The notes under the pieces are model-generated. The model had not been told where the DNA came from. It saw only the letters and a list, made by a program, of their open reading frames with translations, and did not search any database. This document shows positions 23,080-29,554 of a stretch of 29,554 bases of DNA, piece after piece. How positions within the stretch are numbered: the stretch's first letter is position 1; each line of letters starts with the position of its first letter. The stretch is from a virus. Location of the stretch: the IMG/VR virus record IMGVR_UViG_3300046740_000489, positions 1-29,554 of that record; one strand, 5' to 3'. The translations under genes were made by a program, and so were the position numbers.

Positions 23080-23984
23080 GGCCGCTCCGCTCGCTCCTGC
23101 TCGGCGACACCGACCACTACCTCTCGCCGTACATCTTCGGCGTGGCGCAGGGAATGGCGCGCCTCGGTCACTGGCACTCGTCGGTGAGCATCCGCCAACC
23201 AGCGAACGTGATCGAGCAGCGCATCACCGACGTGCGCCCCGACGTGCTCTGGACACACATGCTGCTCTGGCCGCCCCCCGGGAGCCCCGGCGTCGAGCGC
23301 CTGGTGGCGATCGTCGAGCGTGCGGCGAAGCGCGGGGCCCGCGTCGTGATCCACGACGGCGACTACAAGCCGGCGACGCGCCACCCGCACGACATCTCCC
23401 GCTGGTGCGCGCTCGCGCTCTGCAACCACACCTTCGACCGCTCGGCGTGGAAGGTCCGCACGCTGCGCTGGCCCTACTTCGCCTTCGCCCAGGAGCGCAT
23501 CGCCAGCGCCTCCCCGCAGCTCGGGTGCGAGCTCTTCTTCGCCGGGTCCATCGGGCGCGACCCGGTTTACTCGGCGCGGTCTCGGCTGCTCGACCAGGTG
23601 CGCTCCGCCGGCGTCCGCCTCCGTCTCGGCGACGATGGCAACACGCTCTTCCGCACCGCGGAGATCGCCGCGAGCGCCGACGCGGTCCTCGGCTTCGGCC
23701 GGCCGGGCTCGACGGGGTGGGTCGATACGCGGGTCTTTCAGTACCCGGGCGCCGGCGCGATCTTGCTGCACGACGACGTCTCCGGCTTCCTCGTCGCCGG
23801 CGAGCACTACATCCCCTACCAGTCGGGAAGCGCAGAGAGCATCGCCGAGGCCCTGGCGCGGTTGCGGGCCATGTCGATCGTCGATCGCCTCGCGCTGCGC
23901 CGGCGCGCGTTCGAATACGTGCAGACCCGGCACTCGTCGACGTCGCGCGTGCATGAAGTCCTGATCTCGCTGGGGGTGGCGTGA
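23076..23984 (+). CDS. Glycosyltransferase-like protein, second of a tandem pair
   Basis: A 302-residue paralogue of the preceding gene. Shared blocks include GLGHWH-like text, RPD[LV][IL]WTH, GARVV[LI]HDGD, the ATR[YH]P[QH]D[LI]S segment, ALCNH, RWPY, LGFGRP and the identical GWVDTRVFQYPGAG. The donor-site C-terminus (LLHDDVSGFLVAGEHYIPYQSG) is kept, while the N-terminal acceptor half differs more. That suggests the two enzymes use a similar donor but act on different positions or acceptors. GTG 23076 overlaps the previous stop, and the stop overlaps the next small gene. Confidence 0.78.
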   Translation: MRPLRSLLLGDTDHYLSPYIFGVAQGMARLGHWHSSVSIRQPANVIEQRITDVRPDVLWTHMLLWPPPGSPGVERLVAIVERAAKRGARVVIHDGDYKPATRHPHDISRWCALALCNHTFDRSAWKVRTLRWPYFAFAQERIASASPQLGCELFFAGSIGRDPVYSARSRLLDQVRSAGVRLRLGDDGNTLFRTAEIAASADAVLGFGRPGSTGWVDTRVFQYPGAGAILLHDDVSGFLVAGEHYIPYQSGSAESIAEALARLRAMSIVDRLALRRRAFEYVQTRHSSTSRVHEVLISLGVA

Positions 23985-24271
23985 TGCCGACCGAGACCTT
24001 CGAGCAGTACGAGGCCCGTCGGGAGAACGCGCGGAAGCGTGAGGCGGCCGCGCGGTGGCCGGAGATGGTCGACGAGAACAACCCCGACCACTGGATCTAC
24101 AAGATGCCGACGGTCGGAGAAGTAGTCGCCGCCGGCTACAAGGCCGAATACCACGCGAGCGTCGCCGAGGAGCGCGCCGAATTCGTGCGGCGGTTTCGCG
24201 AAGACCCGGAGTTCCGCGCGACGACGATCAGGCATGCGAGAGAAGCCCGCGCCGCGGAGCAACAGCGATGA
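23981..24271 (+). CDS. Unknown small charged protein
   Basis: A 96-residue protein rich in E, R and A (ETFEQYEARRENARKREAAARWPEMVDENN, ending AREARAAEQQR), with predicted long helices at both ends and a short middle (PDHWIYKMPTVGEVVAAGY). No signal peptide, membrane segment or known motif. The start is GTG 23981, overlapping the glycosyltransferase stop. The stop overlaps the methyltransferase start (ATGA), so it is kept in phase with the cassette and may be an accessory or adaptor for these enzymes. That role is inferred from position only. Confidence 0.6.
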   Translation: MMPTETFEQYEARRENARKREAAARWPEMVDENNPDHWIYKMPTVGEVVAAGYKAEYHASVAEERAEFVRRFREDPEFRATTIRHAREARAAEQQR

Positions 24272-24861
24272 CCTCATTCATCGCGCAGGCCCTGCAGGAT
24301 CGCCAGCTCGGACTCGCGCTGCATTACCCGCTGCTGCATGCGATGGTGCTCGGCCTCGACGCGCGGCGCACGCTCGAATTCGGCGCCGGCGGCTCGACGA
24401 GGGTGATCACCGACGCGATCGCACTGACTCGCGGGATGCACGTCTCGATTAGCACCGAGGACCTCGAGGCGGTCGAGCATCGCTACGGCGTCCATCGACA
24501 GCACTGGCGCCACTTCTGCGGCCTCTCCGACGAGCACCGGAACGTCGAGGCCGGCGACCTCGACCTGGTCCTGCACGATGGGTCGCACGCGGCCGACGTC
24601 GTCGCTCGCGATGTCGCCTGGGTGTGGCCGAAGATCCGCCGCTTCGGGCTGCTGCTGGTGCACGACACCCAGCACAGCTACGTCGGGGCCGAGATGCGCG
24701 AAGGCCTGGCCCGCGGTCTCGAGCTCGCCGGCGCCTGTCGCAGCATGACGACGCTCCCCTTCGGCTTCGGCCTCACGATCGTTCGCCGCGAAGATGGCGA
24801 AGCTCCGATCGTCCCGGCGCGCGCCAAGATCGGCAGCCCTCACACGACGTGGCCAGCATGA
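24268..24861 (+). CDS. SAM-dependent methyltransferase (class I, Methyltransf_24-like)
   Basis: A 197-residue class I methyltransferase. Motif I is RRTLEFGAGGSTRVITDAI (about 33-51, with the Gly-rich SAM loop GAGGS). Later DLDLVLHDGSHAADVVARDVAWVWPKIRRFGLLLVHDT follows the family's 'D.ifiDg.H.y..v..Dl....p.l..gG.iv.hD' pattern. This family often acts on sugars or other small substrates in glycan loci. No DNA-methylase motif (DPPY/NPPY or PCQ) is present. ATG 24268 was chosen because it overlaps the previous stop and starts just before the fold. Confidence 0.8.
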   Translation: MTSFIAQALQDRQLGLALHYPLLHAMVLGLDARRTLEFGAGGSTRVITDAIALTRGMHVSISTEDLEAVEHRYGVHRQHWRHFCGLSDEHRNVEAGDLDLVLHDGSHAADVVARDVAWVWPKIRRFGLLLVHDTQHSYVGAEMREGLARGLELAGACRSMTTLPFGFGLTIVRREDGEAPIVPARAKIGSPHTTWPA

Positions 24862-26054
24862 AGATCTTCGAGACCCTCGACCTCACCGCGCCCGGCGTGG
24901 TCCTCGGCAACCACGGCGTATGGATGCCCGGGCGCTGCATTAAGGTCCCGTTTCAGTGGAGCGGCCGCGTCACGAAGCGCACCCGACGCGAGGCCAGTTA
25001 CTCGCGTGAGACCATCGTTGACGAGGTGTGCATCCTCCGAGCGCTCGCCGAGCTTCGGATGGCGCCGCCCGTCGGCGACCTGGTCTACTTCAAGAACATC
25101 GTCTCGGACTATCCGGGCGCCTGGCATTGCGATCCCTGCGGCGCCTACGGCTACGAGATCGCCGACGCTCGCTCCCTGAAGCCGGGCCGTTACGACGTCG
25201 CCTCGATGCGCGCGATGTGGGAGCAGCAACCCGACGGCACCGCCGGCTTCGAGTTGGCGTGCGTGGCCGCTCCGCTCAAGCCGACGCCGTTCCACGATCT
25301 GCCGGTCGAAGGCTCGCCCGGCGCGTGGGGGGACGTCGCGAAGCCGGACAACGTCGTCAACGGCTACCTCGTCGACGTGCGGCGCACCGGGTGGGATCTG
25401 CTGCAGTGGAAGGGACAACGCTTCGAGCTTCCCGATCCGCGCGAGGACGTCGACGAGCTCTCGGTTCGCGTCCACCGCGAGTGCCAATTCCCCGCTGGCG
25501 AGCGCGCCGAGGCCTACCAGGACTTCTATCTCGATCGCCTCTGGCATCTAGGACAGCGCCGCGTGGTCGAGCGCGCCGAGCTGCTCGGCTTCGTTCCGCG
25601 CGCGGGTGAATCGGTGCTCGAGATCGGCTGCCAGTCGGGCGGCTTCCTGCAGCTCGCCGCGCTCGCCGGCGCCGAGGCGATCGGCGTCGAGGTCGACCCG
25701 AACTACATCGACTGCGCGCGCGCCCTGGCCCGCTCGTCGAGCCTCAACATCTGCATCCGCCGCCTCGATGCGGTCGCCGAGATGGCGCTTCTTCTCGACT
25801 GGATCGGCGCGCGCTTCCCCGCCGGCCTCGATCACCTACTGCTGCTCTCAATGGAGAAGCACCTCGGCGAGGAAAATCTCTTCCAGCTCGTCGACGCGCT
25901 CGGCGCGCGCCGCACGTACATCGAGACCAATGCGGTCAGCGACGCGCGGCCGATGAAGCTGCTCGACCAGGTGCGAGCTCGCGGTGGCCGCCACGTCGGC
26001 GACTCGCACGATCGCAACCTTCGCCGCCTCTACCAGATCACCAAGGAGACCTGA
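24858..26054 (+). CDS. Methyltransferase with an unusual N-terminal domain
   Basis: A 398-residue protein in two parts. Residues about 240-398 form a class I methyltransferase: VLEIGCQSGGFLQLAALAGAEAIGVEVDPNYIDCARALA (motif I near 253-262 and an acidic ribose-binding position in VEVDP), then DAVAEMALLLDWIGARF and a hydrophobic strand HLLLLSMEKH. Residues 1-235 are not typical of this fold. The order of strand, basic RCIKVPF strand, helix RETIVDEVCILRALAELRMAPP and 'GYEIADA' loosely recalls the N-lobe of kinase-like proteins ahead of some phage methyltransferases. A lone CDPC pair (91-94) is present. The substrate is unknown; glycan methylation fits the neighbours. ATG 24858 overlaps the previous stop. 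Confidence 0.75.
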   Translation: MKIFETLDLTAPGVVLGNHGVWMPGRCIKVPFQWSGRVTKRTRREASYSRETIVDEVCILRALAELRMAPPVGDLVYFKNIVSDYPGAWHCDPCGAYGYEIADARSLKPGRYDVASMRAMWEQQPDGTAGFELACVAAPLKPTPFHDLPVEGSPGAWGDVAKPDNVVNGYLVDVRRTGWDLLQWKGQRFELPDPREDVDELSVRVHRECQFPAGERAEAYQDFYLDRLWHLGQRRVVERAELLGFVPRAGESVLEIGCQSGGFLQLAALAGAEAIGVEVDPNYIDCARALARSSSLNICIRRLDAVAEMALLLDWIGARFPAGLDHLLLLSMEKHLGEENLFQLVDALGARRTYIETNAVSDARPMKLLDQVRARGGRHVGDSHDRNLRRLYQITKET

Positions 26055-26056
26055 CC

Positions 26057-26500
26057 ATGTCGATCACGACTGCGATCGCCCAGACCGCGAAGAAGGAGTT
26101 CTTCGACGGCGTGCACCTCTCGTCGCACACCTACAAGTGCCTCCTGCTGAAGGTCGGCGCGGCGGGCACCTACTCGAAACTGACCACGGGTGTCGGCACG
26201 CCCGGGTCCGGGTCGCCGTCGTCATCGAACGTCGGCACCGACGAGGCGAGCGGCACCGGCTACAGCTCGGGCGGCGTGGCACTCACCCGCAACGCGACCT
26301 CCGCGGGCGACACCGTCTACCTCGACTTCGACGACGCGGTGTGGGCGGCCGCGAGCCTCTCGGCGATCGGCTGCATCATCTACAACGACACCGTCGCGGG
26401 AAAGCCGGTCCTCATGGTGCAGGACTTCGGCGGCACGATCACGTCGACCGCCGCCGAGTTCCGCGTCGCGATCGCCAACCTCCTCTCGCTGGCCGGCTGA
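26057..26500 (+). CDS. Probable virion structural protein
   Basis: A 147-residue protein opening with TAIAQTAKKEFFDGVHLSSHTYKCLLLK, then Ser/Gly/Thr-rich turns and TGYSSGGVALTRNATSAGDTVYLDFDDAVWAAASLSAIGCIIYND. This layout ('tAk..fl.G.h......yk.aLy...a', then 'GtGY..gGvaL') recurs in a family of small phage structural proteins of unclear virion place. A strong AAGGAG at 26043-26048 precedes ATG 26057, a new ribosome-loading point after the enzyme cassette. Its TGATG overlaps the next gene. Confidence 0.65.
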   Translation: MSITTAIAQTAKKEFFDGVHLSSHTYKCLLLKVGAAGTYSKLTTGVGTPGSGSPSSSNVGTDEASGTGYSSGGVALTRNATSAGDTVYLDFDDAVWAAASLSAIGCIIYNDTVAGKPVLMVQDFGGTITSTAAEFRVAIANLLSLAG

Positions 26501-27297
26501 TGTCGCTCGCCACCGTCGACGACATCGTAGCGGGCCTCGCCTCGGCGCAGAGGATCCCGTATTACAAGACGCTCTCCGCGCCGAAGGCTGCCGGCGCATT
26601 TCAGTCGGCATGGCTGTCGGGTGGCATGCCAGGAGCGGGATCGGCGTCGCCCGCGTTCAACGCCGGCGCCGGCTATGCCTGCGACAAGTCGACGACGGGG
26701 GCCTTCCCTTACAGCAACGCCGCGGTGCAGAACTGGCTCGCCCGCATCTCCGGCCTCTCCTCGCAGCCGGGGACGATCATCCTCGCCGACCGCCTGTGGA
26801 GCTGCTCGGGCATGGGCTTCGCCAACTCGACATACACCGTCACGACGCCGGGGTCGCTGCCGGCACGCATCACCGACAACGGCGTCGGCTGCGAGCTCTG
26901 GGTCGAGCAGTTCGTCGCCGCCGGGTCGGCGTCGGGAACGCTCACCGCGAACTACCTCAACACCGCGGGCGCGTCGAAATCGGGCGTCCTCGGCGCCGTC
27001 GTCTCCGCTCCCGTCGTCGGACAGATGCAGCAGGTGCCGCTGCAGGCGGGCGACCTCGGGATCAAGCAGTTGACCTCCGTCACCAACTCGGCGACCTGGA
27101 CCTCGGGCGGCTGGGGCATGACGATCTTGAAGCGCATCGCCGAGATCCCGATCGGCCAGTCGGGCATCAACACCGTCCTCGACTGGGCCGCCTGCCTCGC
27201 CGCGATCCCCGCGGACGCCTGCATCATGGCCTTCTTCTCGGCGCAGAACACCACCGCGCCGAACATCAGCGGCATCGCGGCGGTGATCGACAAGTGA
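26500..27297 (+). CDS. Probable virion structural protein, beta-rich
   Basis: A 265-residue protein. It begins with SLATVDDIVAGLASAQRIPYYKT and continues with Gly/Ser/Thr-rich strands (GTIILADRLWSCSGMGFANSTYTVTTPGSLPARITDNGVGCELWVEQFVAAGSASGTLTANYLN). The C-terminal region has QQVPLQAGDLGIKQLTSVTNSATWTSGGWGMTILKRIAEIP, an 'L..GD.G...v..v..s.......g....l' pattern found in tail or external capsid proteins of several phages. No catalytic residues are seen. It is coupled to the genes on both sides (TGATG and GTGA). Confidence 0.6.
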   Translation: MSLATVDDIVAGLASAQRIPYYKTLSAPKAAGAFQSAWLSGGMPGAGSASPAFNAGAGYACDKSTTGAFPYSNAAVQNWLARISGLSSQPGTIILADRLWSCSGMGFANSTYTVTTPGSLPARITDNGVGCELWVEQFVAAGSASGTLTANYLNTAGASKSGVLGAVVSAPVVGQMQQVPLQAGDLGIKQLTSVTNSATWTSGGWGMTILKRIAEIPIGQSGINTVLDWAACLAAIPADACIMAFFSAQNTTAPNISGIAAVIDK

Positions 27298-28319
27298 GCG
27301 CCTGGGGCTACAAGGCCCTCCTTCGCGACCGCCACCTGGTGCGGCCGGCGTTCGATCACACCGCTGGATCGGCGGTGTCGGCCATCTCGCGGCAGATGTT
27401 CTTCGGCAGCATCAGCCGCGTGGGCACCAAGGCGCTCGCGGCCGGCCTGGTCGCTCCGGTGCCGACGGGCAAGGCGGCCGCGGCGGTGTCGACCGTGGCG
27501 ATCACCACCTCGATCGGTACCGTCGCGGCGACGGGGAAGTCATCCGCGAGTGCCGGAACGCAGGCGCTCACCGCGGCGCGCGGGACCCTCTCGGAAACCG
27601 GCAAGGCGTCGACGCCGGCGAGCCCACAGGCGCTCTCGATCGCGCGCGGGACGGTGAGCCCTGCCGGGAAAGCCTCGGCCGCCGCAGCGACCGGGGCGCT
27701 CTCGGCCGCCGTTGGGACGATCACGCCGACCGGGAAGGCCTCGAGGTCGGCCGGGCCGGCTGCACTCAGCGCGTCGATCGGAACGGCGGCCGCTGCCGGG
27801 AAGGCGAGCACCACCGCCGGACCGCGCGCCCTGGCGATCGCGATCGTCTCGCTCACAGAGTCCGGCGGCGAGACGACGGCGATCCCGACGCGCGCGCTCT
27901 CGATGGCGATCGGGACCGTCACCGCCCACGGCGCGGCGGCCGCCGAGGCCGACCAGGTCGCCCTCAACCTCGCGAGCGAGGAGCCTGTGGTTTCCGGCCT
28001 GGCGCTGGTCGCCGTGCAGACGTCGGCGCTCACGCTGGCGATCGGCTCGGTCGACGTGCCCCGTGCGGTCAAGGCCCGGTTTCGCATCCCGATGGTGCAG
28101 ATGTCGATCACCAGCGTCGAGGCCTCGGCGCGCGGAAGAGCGCTCGCCCACACCCGCACCATGCGGCTCACCGTTCGACGCTGGCAGGTCCCCGGAAACC
28201 GCGGCGACAAGAGGCTCGGCCACTGCCGCGCGACGGGGCGTTCTCTCGTCGCTGCGACGTCCTGCTGCATGTCGCTGTCGATCGGACACCTCGAAGCGAT
28301 CGGGGTCCTGGACCCATGA
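27294..28319 (+). CDS. Repeat protein with 22-residue units
   Basis: A 341-residue protein built mostly of 22-residue units. From residue 74 to 293 ten units follow with no insertion or deletion, and weaker units at 30-73 keep the same spacing. The consensus is roughly IGTV..TGKAS..AG..ALS.A. The conserved Gly, alternating hydrophobics and small residues suggest a beta-solenoid or stacked beta hairpins, as in fibre shafts. The last 48 residues depart from the pattern, are basic, and contain a CC pair; SIGHLEAIG near 329-337 may be a displaced half-unit. No signal peptide. It is probably a virion fibre or shaft component. GTG 27294 overlaps the preceding stop. Confidence 0.65.
   Translation: MSAWGYKALLRDRHLVRPAFDHTAGSAVSAISRQMFFGSISRVGTKALAAGLVAPVPTGKAAAAVSTVAITTSIGTVAATGKSSASAGTQALTAARGTLSETGKASTPASPQALSIARGTVSPAGKASAAAATGALSAAVGTITPTGKASRSAGPAALSASIGTAAAAGKASTTAGPRALAIAIVSLTESGGETTAIPTRALSMAIGTVTAHGAAAAEADQVALNLASEEPVVSGLALVAVQTSALTLAIGSVDVPRAVKARFRIPMVQMSITSVEASARGRALAHTRTMRLTVRRWQVPGNRGDKRLGHCRATGRSLVAATSCCMSLSIGHLEAIGVLDP
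27513..28172 (+). repeat. Ten in-frame 66-base repeat units
   Basis: Codons 74-293 of the repeat protein, ten units of 66 bases. The first five share GG(A/G)AAG..(G/T)C around the GKAS codons and a GCGCTC for AL. Later units diverge, especially the last three. Unit number could change by recombination between the early copies. Confidence 0.75.
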
Positions 28320-28333
28320 CCCAAGGAGAAGCG

Positions 28334-28561
28334 ATGGTCGCCCGAATTCTTCCACGCCAGACCGCGTTGCCGTCGCTGCGCGAGACCGTGGACCAGGTCG
28401 CAACGGGGTGCCGCATCGCGGTTGCGGCCCTGAACGATGAAACCGATCGCATCGAGGAGTATTGCGATGTCGCCGACCGAGAGAGAGATGGAGCTGGCCG
28501 AGATGGTGGGGCGGCTGGCGAACGAGGTGATGGCCCTGATCCAGGTGATCGGGCGCCGTGA
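28334..28561 (+). CDS. Small unknown protein overlapping the next gene
   Basis: A 75-residue frame. ATG 28334 was chosen over ATG 28316 because AAGGAG (28323-28328) lies five bases before it, although ATG 28316 overlaps the previous stop. The first 45 residues (ILPRQTALPSLRETVDQVATGCRIAVAALNDETDRIEEY) look like helical protein. The rest (GAGRDGGAAGERGDGPDPGDRAP) is low-complexity and lies within the 95-base overlap with the next gene, so it is probably shaped by that other frame. No family recognised. Confidence 0.5.
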   Translation: MVARILPRQTALPSLRETVDQVATGCRIAVAALNDETDRIEEYCDVADRERDGAGRDGGAAGERGDGPDPGDRAP

Positions 28562-28928
28562 GCCGGCATTCGATCGCCTCTCGGGAACATTTGATCGCGT
28601 CCGCCAGGAGCTCGAGGTCCTGCGCTCCGAGCTTGAGGAGCGGGAACGCGAATGGATCGACACCGTCCGCACCTTCGATCGGACCGTCGCCGTCGTCGGG
28701 AAGGACGTCACCGACGTGCAGCACACCGCGGACAACATCCGCGAGAAGACCGGGAGCTTCCCGCTTGAGCCGCGCGAGGAGCACCACGGTGCGATCGGTG
28801 GCGCCATCATCGCCTTCGGGAAGCTGCCGGCCTGGCGCGTCGTCGTGATGCTGATCGCGCTCGCCCTGGCTCTCGCGTTCGGTGGACACGGAGCGATCAG
28901 CGCCATCGCCAAAGCTTTTTCTCTCTAG
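28467..28928 (+). CDS. Coiled-coil protein with a C-terminal membrane segment
   Basis: A 153-residue protein (the frame opens at ATG 28437, but ATG 28467 has GAGGAG at 28454-28459). Residues about 35-75 form a strongly charged coiled coil (FDRVRQELEVLRSELEEREREWIDTVRTF). A hydrophobic segment near the C-terminus (WRVVVMLIALALALAFGG) could cross the membrane once, leaving a short tail. The layout recalls XhlA-like or holin-accessory proteins in lysis regions, though it is longer than XhlA. A lysis role is possible, not shown; no endolysin is visible in the window. Confidence 0.6.
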   Translation: MSPTEREMELAEMVGRLANEVMALIQVIGRREPAFDRLSGTFDRVRQELEVLRSELEEREREWIDTVRTFDRTVAVVGKDVTDVQHTADNIREKTGSFPLEPREEHHGAIGGAIIAFGKLPAWRVVVMLIALALALAFGGHGAISAIAKAFSL

Positions 28929-28943
28929 ACCAAAGGAGAACCC

Positions 28944-29554
28944 ATGCAACCGACCCTCGCCTGGATCAAAGCCAACTACGCCGCGATTCTCATCATCGCC
29001 GGCATCTGGTCGGCGATCGCCACCGCTCTCAACAAGACGAAGTGGCCGCGGCCGCCGGTGGGCTCGCCCAAGTGGAAGATCGTGCTGCATGCGATCCTCA
29101 TCGACGGTCCCGCGTTCCTCCCGTCGATCGACATGCGGGGCATGTTCGGCGCGCCGTTCAACGTGCCGTTCGTCACGCTCTCGAATCACCCGGCACCGGT
29201 GGGGGAGACGCTCGACGTCAAAGAGGCGATCGCCAGCATCGTCAAGAAGGCGGGCACCGCGATCGCTCTGCTCTTCTTCGCCTCCGTCCTTTCGGGATGC
29301 GACTGGGATCCGATCGACCACAGCCCCAACCTTGCGCTGATCATCGCCGGCAGCTACTTCGCGTTCTGCATGGCAGCCTCCCTGTACAAGCGCCTGCGTA
29401 CCGCAGCCACCTACGCGGCCCCTGTGGCGGTCGTGCTCTGCTGCCTCGCCGAAGGCTGCGCCGTCAACTGGCAAGCGCTCCTGAAGGACGGCGAGGCGTG
29501 CGCGGCTCAGGTCGCGGGCCAAGCGCTTGTCTCAACGATCAACGGCGTCATCGC
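28944..29554 (+). CDS. Membrane protein, cut by the window end
   Basis: An open frame of 203 codons with no stop before the window edge. It begins at ATG 28944 after a strong AAGGAG (28933-28938). The N-terminus (YAAILIIAGIWSAIATAL) is a membrane segment, followed by a Pro/Lys-rich linker and a soluble stretch (LHAILIDGPAFLPSID). Around codons 100-115, KKAGTAIALLFFASVLSGC reads like a lipoprotein signal with lipobox LSGC. More hydrophobic segments follow (LALIIAGSYFAFCMAA and YAAPVAVVLCCLAEGC). It may be one multi-span protein or a holin-like protein containing an internal lipoprotein start. The end is unknown. Confidence 0.55.
   Translation, partial: MQPTLAWIKANYAAILIIAGIWSAIATALNKTKWPRPPVGSPKWKIVLHAILIDGPAFLPSIDMRGMFGAPFNVPFVTLSNHPAPVGETLDVKEAIASIVKKAGTAIALLFFASVLSGCDWDPIDHSPNLALIIAGSYFAFCMAASLYKRLRTAATYAAPVAVVLCCLAEGCAVNWQALLKDGEACAAQVAGQALVSTINGVI

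Noticed and set aside
19543-24861. The enzyme cassette as a DNA-modification system
   Set aside because: The methyltransferases lack DNA-methylase catalytic motifs, and no hydroxymethylase or nucleotide-modifying gene is visible. This remains possible only if such genes lie outside the window.
27356-29522. Long minus-strand frames (518 and 660 codons)
   Set aside because: They mirror the repeat protein and its neighbours, and carry its periodicity only as a shadow. Composition is Arg/Gly-rich with no recognisable fold.
1-29554. tRNA genes, CRISPR arrays, insertion sequences, integrase or att sites
   Set aside because: I saw no tRNA-like cloverleaf, no spaced repeats of CRISPR type, no transposase and no recombinase. 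An att site cannot be recognised without the host junction.

Overview
The window is a nearly gap-free, plus-strand structural region of a tailed phage or prophage with a contractile (myovirus) tail. It comes from a GC-rich bacterial background. The only minus-strand gene that looks real is a small lipoprotein with a DA-rich linker and paired cysteines. That style is common in Myxococcota, so a myxobacterial or related deltaproteobacterial host is my best guess, but the sequence does not prove it. I see no integrase, repressor, replication gene, tRNA, rRNA, CRISPR array or insertion sequence, so whether this is a prophage or a free phage cannot be decided here.

Layout. Positions 1-8270 are a lambda-type head module: small and large terminase, a ribbon-helix-helix protein, a gpW-like joining protein, portal, ClpP-like prohead protease, decoration protein, major capsid protein, an FII-like attachment protein and a gpZ-like protein. 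A probable tail terminator follows (8267-8806). Positions 8803-18196 are a P2-type contractile tail: sheath, tube, E/E' assembly chaperone with a programmed -1 frameshift, tape measure, X, a 29-codon mini-gene, D, V, U, W, J, I and the N-terminal domain of a tail fibre. Most genes overlap by ATGA, GTGA or TAATG junctions, so the block is probably one translationally coupled operon. A lambda-like head joined to a P2-like tail is a mosaic known from other temperate myoviruses.

At 18204-18593 the operon is interrupted by the reverse-strand cysteine-rich lipoprotein and a divergent intergenic region. That region holds three copies of a 9-bp repeat and two perfect inverted repeats, and looks like a locally regulated moron promoter area. 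Two probable fibre or tip proteins follow.

Positions 19543-26054 hold an accessory cassette: five glycosyltransferase-like proteins (one GT-A type, four GT-B type, two of them tandem paralogues), a small unknown protein and two SAM-dependent methyltransferases. It sits inside the fibre region and is the best candidate for an undescribed system. It could decorate virion proteins with methylated glycans or change the host surface glycan.

Positions 26057-28319 return to structural-looking genes: two presumed virion proteins and a protein made of near-perfect 22-residue repeats. Positions 28334-29554 hold small coiled-coil or membrane proteins of the kind found in lysis regions. The last is cut by the window edge and contains an internal lipobox-like segment.
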